A stretch of DNA of 64,000 nucleotides from Onchocerca volvulus. Its lineage: Eukaryota > Nematoda > Chromadorea > Rhabditida > Onchocercidae. The notes under the pieces were generated by a model. That model saw only the letters and a list, made by a program, of their open reading frames with translations. It did no database searches and was not told where the DNA came from. A program made the position numbers and the translations under genes. Location: NCBI GenBank assembly GCA_000499405.2, contig HG738140.1:7839560-7903559 (forward strand). The letters are read 5' to 3'. This document shows positions 23,040-36,600 of this stretch, in pieces. How positions within the stretch are numbered: position 1 is the stretch's first letter; the number at the start of each line of letters is the position of its first letter.

Positions 23040-26000
23040 ATAAAATATAATCTCGGGGTAAAGATGTAACCTCTCAAAAATATTCTTTCTCCTGAGAAAA
23101 TTTGTCATCATTCTGACAGTACGCGGAAGCTGAAAGCTGCAAATAGCGCCAAGACAACATTGTAAACAAGAAGTGCTAAAGTTAAGTAACACAGGGGGAC
23201 AAAGAATGACAGACATATTTGCGCCAAAAGGATAAACATCTTCACCGTCAAAACGCTTCAATTCACAGATAAACAAAGTGGGGTTACCCAATCAAGAAGT
23301 GACACGATGAAGATCAAGCAAGGGGGAAGGGGAGGAAAGCTTTGAAAGAAAATTTAAAAGAACAGGATTTGAAACTGAAGTTCAAATTCAGGTTCAGAAT
23401 TTTTATACCGACACAGCAATAGCAACAGTTCGGAATTCAAAGTGACATAGCATAGCAACAATCTGACAATTCATTTGAGCAATATTCAACGAAGGAAAGA
23501 ATAACCAAGTTATCAATTTGACTGGATTTTCTCTGATAATTGTTTGCTACGAAAAATTACTCTTTCATCAATTAAAAAAGCTTTCACAACAGGATTCGTC
23601 TCTGTCACATAAGAAATAGAAGACTTTCCCGACATCTATTGCTGATATAGCCGAGTCATAGCAGCAAGAAGGAGTAATCCCCAATCCAATCAGATTACAA
23701 TTCATTTTATTTTATATTTATATATTTCTGTGCTATAAATTACTTTCAAAATTTCTTTTTTTCACCATATAACTGAAATCACAGAGAGAACTGATTCGCA
23801 AAACCTCGATTTCCTACAGCGAAGCAATCTAAAAGAATAAAACGAATAGAAAAATATGAAACTGAATTTGAAATGAAAGGTACTGGAAAGATTATGCACC
23901 GGAGTTTGATGAAATTAATATGAATTATTAATTTTTTTTTTTTTTATTTTCTATGGAAAATTTTGCTAATCTGCTTTTATAACATTACAGATTTCTGCGA
24001 AAAAATTATTCCATGTAAATGACTCTCCCATCTTATATTTCCAGTTTTATTGGTTACTCCTTTGAAACGACCGAATACTTTTATCAGGTATTGCTGCTCA
24101 TCGTTACATAAAGAAAGAAAATAGTGGAAGCATTTCCATGCTTTGATATTGTTGATATTTGAAGAACAACTTAAATCTTCAATGCTCCAATGACAATAAT
24201 AGAAAATATAAGATGTTGAATAAAAGTGAGGCAAGTGAAAATGCAAGCCGTACCAGATTTTTCTCGATTTCCAAAAAGACGACAATGGTTTAAAATAATG
24301 ATAGCTGATAAGACATATGAAATAGTTTTTTGTTTTAAACAAGAAAACACCAGCAGTATTTGCAATAGAATTCATTTTCTATTATCTCGGAGGGAGAATA
24401 GAATTGATATTTGCTATTATAATCGAATGCAACGCTACATCAACGATTAGTTTAATTATCAGGAAAGCCAATTCGGCTCTATTCTAACAATCATCGCGAG
24501 TATTAACTATTATCATTTAGTAATTTTTTTATGATCTTATGCTTGGCAAATGATGAAAGTAGAATCTTCCCTTCTGGTATCTTCAAGCGGGTGAGAAATA
24601 TATTGCTGCAAAGCTTTGAAATATTTCGTCAATTCTCGCTTCAAATTCTACCTGGAATCAAGGTTTTGGACTTGCATTCTGTACTTTTCATTATGTCTGG
24701 AATGAAATTACACTTTGTGTCATATGATTTACGCTATCAAAATCTGCAATATTTTTTTTTTTTTGAAGATGCTCCAAATTTTTGAAAATTTTTATAAATT
24801 ACGTTAAAAAATGATTTGGGTTTATCTCATAAAATCAATTGGCAAAATGTAAGTGCAATTTTCAATTAATTTTGCAACGAAAATTGGAAAATTTTTATCA
24901 ACTTTGCCTGTAAAATCGCTTATGGCAATCAAATTCAGCGCTATAATTGAGACCAATTTTCTTTCATAAGTTAATAATTTAGTCTAAATTCGATGTTATT
25001 TCGCTTGAGTATTCATCTGCTTTCTAAAACAACCGCTCTTTGTTTTGTCTGAAATGATATGTAAGAATCCAGGATTATTAACATTAGAACTATTCTTCGG
25101 GCAGGCTGTTTTCTAGAATTAAGCTAGAACTACCATTTCTATTAATTACTAAATTTTTTTGGTAACAAATTTATTTCTCAAATTCAAAATATTAAAATTT
25201 GCCGTAAATTTATGTTTTATTATTAACAAGAAAATGTTTTCAGATGAGAAGTTGCGAGATGAGTGTGATAAATTCATTATCGATTTTTTATTTTGTTAGC
25301 ATGAAATGCATTTTTAAAGATCGAATTTGTTAATCAATAACGTAGGAATATGAAAATGAAAATTATGAAGTGGGACTTGAAGAACGAAGTAAAACTGCTT
25401 AATGCTTTATCTCACTTGGGACTTGCAATTGTTTTTTGGAAATTTAGTCAGTCTTTGATAAATTTCTACATGGAAGAATCAAATCAGAAAATTTAATCAG
25501 CAGAATCAGACATCAATGTTTCTTTATTTATTATGAAATATTTGAAGTTTTTAGAAAGTGTTGACGCATTGATTTTCTGGTGGAGCTTTGTAACGGACAA
25601 GAACTATGCATTTGGTAAAAGACAGAAAAGGAAAGAATTATATTTAGAAATGAAAATAATTCAAAAATTTGAAAGAGGCGTTGACTTCTTGTCAAAACAC
25701 GAAATTTAGATAAATTGATAGAGAAAGTGGTAAACAGATAAGCTCTCAAGATCTTCGATGCATTAAGAAGAAAGAATTTAGAAGTGCTACTATTTTTCAA
25801 TTTCTGACTAAAGGAAAAATTTAAGTCTAATTTTTTAGAATAAAGTAAATAGCAAAAGTACGAAAAAAAATTAAGTGTTTTTTTTCTATTTTTGTGCAAT
25901 TTTGGCAAGTTAAAAGCGACATGTTGCGGTTTTTCTTGACGAATGCACTAATACTAAAAACGAAGAAAAACTTCAATCAAAAGTAGAAACCCATCTATAA

Positions 26001-28046
26001 TCATTTGCATTAGAAAGAGTTTGCTTTGAAAAAATGAAAATTTTTGCTTGCTGTAATAAATCAAAAATACAAAAAAGTATCGTTCCTTCAACAAAGCAGG
26101 TAAACTTATGAAACACAAATTACAGTTTTTCTGAATTAAATAAAATTTCTATTTAATCTCGACCCTTAACAATTTATCAATTTTTTCATCATAATAATTT
26201 AACCAATTGTAATTTTCATTCATTCCTAGATTCATCGATTTGACAACTTCCATTTCTGATCATATATATTTGTTTTATCTGATATTGATAGAACCTATTT
26301 CAGAAACTTTCTACTGAAATAGCAGATATTTCATGTATTTTGAATCCTTTTCAACTGATGGCACCGTACAATCACTAATTGGTGCAATTAAATTAGTGCG
26401 AACTGTACTCAATTTAAAAACATGAGGCGTATATAATATAGATTATTCTCGTGATTTTCATGCTTCACTTTAAGGTACACTTTCAGCAAAAATGCTTCAT
26501 TCGATGAGATCGTGAAATTCTTTGAAATCTTAAACTCTTTGCAGTTCTCATGTATTTAATTTTTAATTAAGCATTGCCTGTTGTGATTTGAATTGCTATC
26601 TTGATGCCCTCGTCTGCTTAAAATTGATGCACTTCATGATATTTAAAAAAAATTATAATTTAAGAATATTCATGATGAAAAAAGTTACTTCAAAAAAAAA
26701 AGTGCAAAAAATTACTCAAGAAATTATAATGTTAAAAAAAGTAAAAATTGCTTCAGACAAAAAATTGTTTCATAATTATTAAATAAAATACATGTTTTTG
26801 AAAAACAACAATTAGCACTGACAATTTTATTCCAAATGGCATAATCAATCGATTTTAAGTCAATTTATAAATTTTGTTCATAAGAAAAGGCAAAAATCAA
26901 GTCTTTCGTTTACGTAGGATGAATCGGAACCTGTTTTCTAGCAAGGTTCCATGTCTCTGTCCTGACCATCTTTTTACTGTCAACATTTGAATCAGTCGAA
27001 AATTTTTTTATATTTCTCATCGGTCCATTATTACTTTGGTAGAAATGATGCTAATAAAGGTAAAATTGACTGTGTATTTCTTAACCTTCTCATCTCATCA
27101 CTTGTATTCAACTGTAATTCACCATTTGACCTTACTCGATTGATGGCTGATTGATCAGTGCAAACATATGTTATTATTTTCACTCTTCATTCTGCAACGG
27201 TAAATTGCAAAAAGAAAAATTGATTTCAAGTTTGCGTGACTTCATCGAAGTTATTCAGATAGCGTTAAAGATGAAGAGACACATTGCTCTTAAACATTGA
27301 TATGTGTTACCTTATCAAAATTATTCAACATATTCCACCTGTTTGTCCTTTGAACTTCCATAAGTTTAATTGCTTAATGCATTGAGAGTGCTGTATCAAC
27401 TGTCATTCTGCTGATAATTTATTGTTTTTAAATTATCATGAAATCAGAAAATATATCCATTCAATAGTTGCTAATGATCATTATCAATGATCCGTCGCCT
27501 TTTACTAAAAAATGGAATAATCGTTTTGGTTAGACTTAATACATACTGTATTGTAAGAGTTCAGAGAATTACTATTTGCTCATTTATACTATAAATCATT
27601 CCTGAAATCTTATATTGTTCTTAGAATAGTATTAACATTAAAGCTTTAATATATTCAAATTGGAAGCTTTTTAGTCCAAAATTTATCAATCATTTAAATT
27701 ATTTTTGTTCGCAAAGAGATTTTGATTTTATTTTGATAAATTTTAATTCAATCTCAATTATGTAAACATCAATGAGCCAACCAATCAGCCATTCATCAAG
27801 AAACGCGCAGATAAGAGTAGCAATGACAAAATCGAATAAACCGCATTGGTTTTCCTACCTAACAATCATCACTCTGCCAAAATAACAGGTTTCATTCGAC
27901 CATCACCATGGAAAAGCACAGGACATTGTTGAGACGAACTTTTTGATGATACGACCTATGTACTTCCTCTTCATTCAACTTCATTTCGATGATTTTCTAA
28001 CCTTTTTTTCCTTTTTTTTTTCTTGACATTTATTACTTTAATACAG
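23040..28046. other. Gene-poor interval
   Basis: Several ORFs of 60-130 codons occur, overlapping on opposite strands; only the minus ORF at 23977-24375 is long enough to list. A T run near 23930 and long AT-rich tracts dominate. No known family was recognised and no multi-exon model could be built. Confidence 0.4.
23977..24375 (-). CDS. Unrecognised 132-residue ORF (weak)
   Basis: An uninterrupted ATG-initiated frame unusually long for DNA this AT-rich. The first 80 residues are very rich in aromatics and His; the end (VFGRFKGVTNKTGNIRWESH) looks more like ordinary protein. An acceptor-like CAG sits before QYLIKVFG, so the end could be a final exon. A + strand ORF of 74 codons at 24226-24450 overlaps it and is equally plausible, so one of the two is a shadow. 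Confidence 0.2.
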   Translation of the reverse strand: MNSIANTAGVFLFKTKNYFICLISYHYFKPLSSFWKSRKIWYGLHFHLPHFYSTSYIFYYCHWSIEDLSCSSNINNIKAWKCFHYFLSLCNDEQQYLIKVFGRFKGVTNKTGNIRWESHLHGIIFSQKSVML

Positions 28047-28205
28047 AAAAGAGCGATTTCATCCTATAAACTTTCCAGCGAGAAATGCGATTTCTGTAGA
28101 AAAATGATCCGAGGAAAGACAAAGTTAATTCAAAAGATCTCTTATATTCTTGGAAGCTTGCTTGCAGCAATGTTTCAACTGATCAACAGAAACTTGAAGA
28201 CTTAA
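28047..28205 (+). CDS. Exon-like ORF with CxxC (weak)
   Basis: After an ATACAG acceptor, 53 codons run to a TAA: KRAISSYKLSSEKCDFCRKM, then a Lys-rich and a hydrophobic helical stretch (YILGSLLAAMFQLI). The C-x2-C could begin a saposin-type domain, but no upstream exon with matching phase was found. Confidence 0.18.
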   Translation, partial: KRAISSYKLSSEKCDFCRKMIRGKTKLIQKISYILGSLLAAMFQLINRNLKT

Positions 28206-28245
28206 AGATCGATCATTTGGCAACTTAGAATTAATATAACAATTC

Positions 28246-28265
28246 TTATTATTATTATTATTATT
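28246..28265. repeat. (TTA)n microsatellite
   Basis: About seven TTA units in a row. Confidence 0.9.
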
Positions 28266-29320
28266 GTAAGATTTATGCTCGCCACAACATTAGTTCAAAA
28301 ATATTTCAAAGGAATTAGTTTTCCATGTGTATTATTATAAAATCATTTTTTTCCAATGTTTTCGCATGATTTCATAACACATTTTCAATTGCTGTTATCA
28401 AAGCAAAATATGATTTTCCTTTCTTTTCAAATTCATCTTTTCAGCATCATTTTTTTCTTTTTTTTTTTTTAATTTTAGAAAGGCATAAATTTAGCATTGT
28501 TATCAAATATGAAAAATTTTCACTTTTTTTGCTGTTTTAAATGAAAATTTATGAAAATATTTCAAAATAGAATGTTCGGCGATTAATTTTGAAGGAATAA
28601 ATAAGCATTATCTATGTAGAAAAAATGAAATTATTCCTTCACTTAACTGATTTAATGATTTGTTTGTTAAATTTCTATGATTAAATTGATAGTTTATGTG
28701 TCCGAAGTTTAGTATTATTGAAAAGTTTGAAATAAAAAGTATTCAGTGTTTTTATAATTAAAGAATGAGGAGTGCGTCATACTTCAAGATAGTGTGCTGT
28801 GCGATAGGAGAATGCCAAGAAAAATTATTTTCGATCTCTTCCTCTTTCTTTGACAATAAAATGCATTCTTTTCAAGGGGCAAAGTTTTTTTCAAACTTTT
28901 TTAACTGGAAAAGAATATTTTTGAGAGAAAATATTTCCGAATAAAAAGAATAAATTTATGAATAATCGCAAATTAAGAACTGTTGATGCGAAAAAAACGA
29001 AGATATAATTTCATCGAAAATTTATAAGCAATGATAATATTATGTCGGATTTTAAATTTTTTCAGAAAAATGAATAATTCTGGTTAAGTGGATGAAATCA
29101 GTAGTGGTGAATGAAATTTTAAAGGGTTAGTTTGAATTGGGAATGAGGTAGTCAAGAAACTTTGGCTTGACGAAGGCGTGTTATAAGTTGCGAAAATCTC
29201 AGCCTTATTACGATACTTTTCTTGCATCTTCATCGTTCTTCTGGCATTCAATTTAATTTGAAATGAAGCGACATTTTTATTAAGCAAACCATCTGTCCCA
29301 AATGCGATTATTCTCCACTC

Positions 29321-29346
29321 CCATCCATCCATCCATCCATCCATCT
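29321..29346. repeat. (CATC)n microsatellite
   Basis: Six CATC units. They encode a spurious MDGWMDGW or HPSIHPS frame depending on strand. Confidence 0.9.
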
Positions 29347-30598
29347 CTTCTTTATTCGACTGAACAAGTTTGCCTCATTTTATACAAACATGAAATTTTG
29401 GGTAAACAAAATATCAGAGAGAGCTTACTCGATGCTTCTTACTTCATCTTCTTGCTTTCACTTCCACTCACAACAATTCTTCTGGCAGTTGTGCTCTCGC
29501 TGTGACAGTGGAATTAGTTGCAAAGCAGTTAATTCTAACTGCTAATTGTAATAATTCTAGAATGTTTGCAGAGAGCGAAATCAATACCGTCATAACTAAC
29601 CTTTAACTCTTAGTTGGAGCCTTCAGGCTTACACCCACTCATAGACATCAAAATGTAATGGCTAATTCATCATTGGCTCTTTATTGCAGAATCGTGGAGC
29701 AAAAGTTGCATTTAGCACTTTTGGACTATAACTGATTAGATGATTGGGCATTTTCATTAATTAGATGATTAATAGTTATCATGTCAAGTGACTATTAAAC
29801 AGTATTTGTTAGGAGCTTCATATCATCCATGTAAAAAAGCAAAAGTTTTTCCGTTGCTATAATCAAAATATGGTCAAAAAAAAAAAAAGAAGTTTTCTAA
29901 ATATTAAAAAAAAATTTTTTGATCTTCTTTCGTACTTTAATTAACTAGATGATTAATTAGTTTTTATAATAGTTTCAAATTTTGACAAGGTTTTATAAAT
30001 GGAAGCGCATTTAGTAGTAGTAATCGTAATATTGAATCAAATTTAACGTTCAAAACAAGCAACGCTCTTTCTAATCAACAATTTTATATTTCAATAGTGA
30101 AAGCATGCTGTTGAAATTTAATAGTTGTAGATTTACAAATTCTTGGTTATCTTAAATATTTTCATTAGACTATTTTCCAGTAGCATTACTCGAGGATATT
30201 TTTCTAGTTTCTCGTAACTGAATTATTTGAAATCTTTCAGTTCTAAATGCATCTCTTAACTTATCATTTTCGAAGACATATAGTGTAATGAAATAAGTAA
30301 CTTATTTAATTTACTTGTGTCAAAAAATTTTTCAACTTTATAAAGGCTTTGCTTTCTTTAAGGTAAAGTAAAGTGAATTGATCTTAGTATCTCCAATACT
30401 ATGTAAATTAAAATCAATGTGGAAATTAGCAATTATTAAACAAACGATTCAATAAACGTTTAGATATTTAAAACAAACGGTTTAAATAGAAGTAGAAAGC
30501 TTAAATAATTGATTCGATTCTGGCTGTTCATTTGATTTTATTTGAAATTCCTGTTCCTTTATTCACGTTCATTATTAAACAAAATTTTTTTTTTTGCA

Positions 30599-30607
30599 GT
30601 TTTGCAG
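30599..30607 (+). promoter_or_regulatory. Candidate trans-splice acceptors of the channel gene
   Basis: Two AG acceptors, TTTTTGCAG ending at 30599 and TTTTGCAG ending at 30607, lie just before the ATG at 30609, consistent with spliced-leader addition. Confidence 0.5.
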
Positions 30608-30608
30608 G

Positions 30609-33600
30609 ATGCTCGCTAATTTCATACGACTAATAGTTACATATGGATTGTTTGGTTTTATTACAGCTTCTTATGATGAACTTTGCAAATTTGCAAGCAA
30701 TGTCACAGGTAATTTTAGTGTGAAAAACTAAAAAAACGATATTGTTCAATTTTTCAAAAATCATCATAAAAGATGGTAAAATTGTTTTTTTTCTAATTGC
30801 AGTAGTTGGAAAAACTTGAAGCATTTTGTTTTCGGTGATCTTTAAGTATAGAAAGCTTTTCCAATTATTTCCACTGAAATTAAATTTTCGAAACTAATAA
30901 AAATTTTTAATTACCAAAAAAAAAACATTTGAAAATTAGAGCTTTATGAAAGGATCATGACAAGAACTGATGACAAGAATTCGTGATAAGAATCGTGCTT
31001 ACATTATAATCGGTTTAATAGCTCAAATGCAAAAAAAAAAAAAGAAAAAAAAAGATGTGAAACAAAGGCTAAATTTCAATATTTGATCGAAATTTTTATG
31101 CTTGTTATTCTAAAGTTATCCGGTTTACTACGAATTTTTGCTATTGTGACTTAATTTTTTCTTGTATTAGTCAATTTTGAAGGTTCAAAAAAAGGTTTCG
31201 AAATTGTTTAACTGTTTAAACAGAAGTGATAAGCAATGATGCCTTCTGCAAGCAATGGTGTTTAGATATTTATTACGCAAAATAAAAGCTTTAATTTATT
31301 CTCCACCAAATTCTGGATAGAATTAAATGGTTTGTAATAACAAACAAAACATCTTACTTTAGTTTTTTTTTTTTTTTTTCTAGTTGGAATTTGTTAGTTG
31401 TTGAAATTAAATGCCATCACGAATGAGAATTTCTCGCAGTATTTAGTTCTGTTAGAAAGGCAGAAAAGAAAATCACTGTTTATTTAATTATTCACTCAAA
31501 GAATTTTAATGATTTCTCTTTGCTACGATCAATTTACTAATTCAGTATGCAGATTTGAACTCAACTTATCGATTATACTCAATTGTTTAAATGACACAAT
31601 TCTAGAGATTTAGCTTTAATTAAAATTGCTTAAATTAATTGCTGGAGTGGAATTAGACATCTGCTGACACAGCACATCAGCAAAGATTAGCATTACTAGT
31701 TCGAGATTTCTTCATCTTTTTGTCTGATTTATTAAAAATGCACATTGTAAACAGTATTTTCCAACATCTTAGTTTCCTCAAAATTTAAATTTTATGAAGT
31801 TTAACAAAATGGAGCAAACTGATGTTTAAAAGAGAATTGTTCACAGTCATTTTTTGATAACAACAACTTTTAGTTATCGATGATAAGGCTAAAGTATCAT
31901 ATTAAGTTCGAATAACTTAAGCCGTTCGTATTCTATTATATTTCGCAACATATTAAGTATCATATTGTGCCTGATATTTTATGCAATAAATATTTGTCGG
32001 TGTTGAATTTGAAAATCTCAGCTGAAAATATCAGAAAAGATCATCTTTATGAGAAATTGTGATTGATTTATTAAATTATTCAAGAAATGAAAAATTTCAG
32101 ATTTTGTTCTTTCAGTATTAACTAAAAATGATTTATGTTGAAATTTCTGTTTAACAATGCATCAAAGAGCAGTTTTTTTTCTTTTTTTCAAAACGACAGA
32201 AATGATTCATTGCATTTATGAATGATTGCCGTATGAACCTATTTTTCAGAATGTCAAATAATTTCCATTCGACACTCACATGAAATTTTAAATGCTAATG
32301 GAGGAAAAAGAAAAATTTCAGCAGATGAAATTGATTGCAACACATTGCAAATTTGAAAATTTTGAATGCTTCATGAAAAGAAATGATTACGTGACTTTTT
32401 CCTGTTTGCGTTGCTATTTTTAGATGTCGAAGAATTAGCACATCACAAATATCAAGTATTGGAGGATTGTTTATACTATAAACTCAGTCAAGATGCGAAT
32501 AAAATGCAGGGTAAAGCGAATGCTATCAGTATTTTACCTCCAACCGTTGCAGCAGGCGAAACGTTGGATGCTGAGATTCTTGAAATTGCACTTAAGCAAT
32601 TGTGGATGGTATGTGCCTTCTGAATTTTACTGAGAATCGCAGTTTTCAACTGCCAGAACGATGTTTGTATCCATTCTTGTGAACCCTTTTATTTGAAGTA
32701 AACAACAATTGAAGAATGGAGAAAATTGTAAAAATCTTTGCATCATTTCATCTGGCAGTGAAAAATTGAAGTTTTTAAGTTTACAAAGCTTTCCAATTTT
32801 TCAATTTTTAGACGCGTAGCATCTTTAGATTTTGTTGACATGCTCAAACATGACGAGAATTCTGGTTGATAATTAATAAGTGATTTTTCAGAATGAAATA
32901 TGGCATGTGATGAATATAAATGGACATTTTTTAATTGTATGTTTCATTTTTCTCAAAAGTTTCAGAATCGATTCATTTTTCAATACATCAAGTATAGAAA
33001 TAATTAAATAATTAATGATTGGAAAGTAAATCAATAAACTAATAGCGTTTGAGCTAATTCAGTCAACAAGAAACTTAAATCATTTCTTTTTCGATAAAGA
33101 GTGAAGCCACGAAGCTTTATTAATTAATATTAATTGTAATGTGCTGAATATTTGGAATATGCAAAAGTTGCAATAGGCAAAATGCCAGAAAGGAAAGCCA
33201 ACAAACATGAAATTATCAGTATAATAATTATTTTTTATATTTAATTATCAGCATGATAATTATTTTTTAAATTTATTAGCAAAGTACTGGAGACTTATTA
33301 GAGAACAATAGAGAAGTATAATGCGCAATGTAGTTGAAATTTTTGAATTATTCGATCTCTCTCCCAGTTATGAATATAACGAAAATTAATTTTTGCGAAT
33401 TTCATAGAAATTACTGCTAATTATATTCTATTGAATAGGAGCATACAATAGGACATCATTGACATCACAGACTCGAATTTCAAAAACCGTGATTGAAATG
33501 ACATATTTAGAGTGACAATTCAAACAAACCAAATATCATAAATTGAGGTTACATTCAATTTTTGTGACATTAATCTATGAAAAACGCAGAGAAAAGATTA

Positions 33601-36600
33601 TCGGCGAAATACAAAATCACTTATTTACCTTTGAAAAGAGAGGGTAAACTTTTTGAGCATACTTTGAAGGTATTTCCATGCGTGTATAATTTGGTTCAAA
33701 CATTTTCAAAATACAATTCTATCTGAATAAATTTTCAGACAAATTATTTCTGAGAAAACATTCCGAATTTTGAGTTAAAATAAATAAACAAACATCAATT
33801 ATATAGGAAATGATATTTCTCAAATGTACGAAAATTTTAGCAAGCAAGTGATGCTTAAAACAGGATCAATTTTAATTCTAATTATTTTTTATTCTGTTTG
33901 AATACAAAATTAAATACTTGAGAAAAGTCGGTCTGAATTTTAAGTCATGGAAAGATCGCCGGATGAAATGGGATTTCAACGAGTGGAAAACCGATACGTT
34001 GAATATACGTTCATATGGCAGATTGTGGGTACCAGATATTAATAGTGATAGGTATGTTTCGAATTATTTTATAGCATAATAACGAATAATTCGGGCAAAT
34101 CTGCTCTCAGAATAATGATATTCGAAAATGAAAATATGAATTGGAAACAGAAAGACAGTAATTGATTTTCTTCCAAAAAAGAAACTCAGAAATTCTGAAA
34201 AATTAATTTTAAACCAAATGATTTTAGAAATTCCTTTAACTGAAACCTTTTGTTAAGAAAGTGAATGTTGTTGTTATTAATAATATTTGATTGAAGTTTC
34301 ATTCCATGAATTTTGGAATTCTCGTTTCTGATAGATTTAATTAATATAATAATAATTTTACGGTGAAAAATTTGTCTAATTAACCAATTTATTTTCCTCA
34401 ATTTTATCATAATTTTTTCATATTGACAAAAACTTGCCAAGTTTTAGTTAGCCAATGTTCGTCTGTCCCATTTTTTTTCTTTTGTCTTCCTCAAATTATT
34501 TTTTTCTAAATATATTTGAGATCTCGAAATATTTATGATATATCTGATTTTTGTTCGTCCAGTTGTTTTCTTTTTCTTTCAATTTTTTGCAACAATTATC
34601 TCTAACCGGAGAACATCACGATTTTTTAAGTTGCATTTTCGAAGTTGGAAAATATGGATGAGGAATTTTAATCATCAAAAGTTGCAGGTTTCAAACCTCA
34701 TCCCAAAGCGGTGACTATGCACAATTCTATAATCTTGTCGCAAAAAACAATGGTAATGTTACCGGACGATTGGAATTTAAGATGCAAGCTCATTGCGATA
34801 TTGATTATTCCAATTTCCCAGATGTTAGATTTCTTAATGATCAATAAATTTTTCGGGAAATTTGCTGATTGAAAACTTGGATTAAAACATTTTGATGTCT
34901 GAGACATGCGCAATTTTATTTGTGAATTTTGCATTTTATCCTTCGTAATTTTGTTTTACGAAACTAAATTCTCAATTATTTCTTAATCCAATGATTCATT
35001 GCAGGATGACAAAAATTGTTGTTTTCGAATGAAATCTATGCTTTATCCTCATTACATCAGATACTATCTTGCTCAAGGCGAAGGTAATGCTCAAATTTAA
35101 TCTATGAAAGTGGGATTATTCCGGATTTACTTTGTAAAAGGTAAAATTTTGCGAAAGTTCTAAAGGAAATTGAATTATTCTGCAGAAGGACTGGATCTCA
35201 CAAAACTCAGGACTAACTGGCATGTACGAGATGCAACTATTAAAATTTTACCCGATGAAGATGATCGCAAGTTAGTTCAGTCATTTTCGTTATTTCCAAA
35301 AAAATAAAAATGTGCTTCTTTTATCGTAATTGTGAGGAAAAAAATTTTGCGAATTAATCGTAATTGCGAAATAATTTGTGCAATTTAAATATAATGCAAA
35401 TGAGAAAATTTTAGAACACAGATGCTACAAATTTGTTTGCAAATACGACGACGGTCATCAACATTACGTATTGAGCTTACTCTTCCGATGATGATTTCTT
35501 CATTACTTGTTGTAATCGCACCATTCTTCGGTACCTTTCGCGATCAAGTATGTATTTTTGGATAAAATTCGTATAATCATATCATTTTAGCAGTTTATTC
35601 CATTTTAAAAGAGAAATTTAGGAAATTAACATTTGAATTCATTTCATTCAAGGTAATAACGTTTTATATAATTGATTCAGCCTATCTATTAGATATTTAA
35701 TAATTTCGTTTTTAGCCTATTACAAACAAAAATCTTCATTGTATGAGAATTTCCTTTCTAATATTATTTCGAAAACTGTACGTTTCCCTGCAATTGCTTT
35801 TGTGATGTAAATTTCTTACTGTTGAATTTTGAATTTTCCTTATCATCTCCAGATTGTTTTGATTTTGCAGATTAACGTGAAATTGTTTGCAATATTCATT
35901 CAATTGGTCAGCTTCACATTTTTAGCCATAAAGGCTCCTCAAGTTGGATTTGGTGAGACTGTTCCGCACATATGTGAGTGTTTTGACTGATTATTTCTCT
36001 CAATTTTCAGTCAATAAATCTCCGTTTAATGAGAAAAATCCTTTCGCACTACTAATTTATCACTGATAACTGGTTCTGTTTACTGAAGAAGGAAATATAG
36101 CTATTATCTTCTCAATCTATAAATCTTTTAGTGATAAAAATTGTTTAGCACTATTAATTTTTCACTGATAACTAGTTTGTTTCCCACTATCTCAAACTGT
36201 AACATTTTATGAATCAGCCAGCAACTTTAACCAAAATCCTTAAATGAGCTAAGAACGGAAATTAATTTGTTCCAATCTTTGAACTTTTTGTGTTTTGGCT
36301 CACATATATTTGAAAACCATTTCAGATATATTTTACGTATTCACGCTATGTACAACAGTAATAAGTTTACTTATTACTCTTGTCATTAGCGCCATGTCAC
36401 GGATTCGACGGAAATTACCACCTGGTAAGAAACAAAAACTTGCAATAATTTGCTTGCACATGAATGGCTAATTGCTATAAAACATTTGCTCGGAATTTCG
36501 TTTTAAAAATCTTTTAGCAATTGAAATTTCGTCTGAACATTAGAATTGAAATGCTCAATTAAGGAAAGAAATAGATTGAAATTATGAAAAAAATATTTGA

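Larger units (their letters stand above)
28206..30598. other. Gene-poor interval with microsatellites
   Basis: Contains the TTA and CATC microsatellites listed separately and no supported gene. Both strands of 29080-29500 have ORFs, but the minus one is built on the CATC repeat. Confidence 0.4.

Noticed and set aside
20201..25900. Bacterial (Wolbachia) DNA transfer
   Set aside because: The DERA pieces match the eukaryotic form (for example EWLK-LFRIGA) and appear to be interrupted by introns, so they are better explained as a decayed nematode gene.
29084..29344. Minus ORF starting MDGWMDGW
   Set aside because: Produced by the CATC microsatellite.
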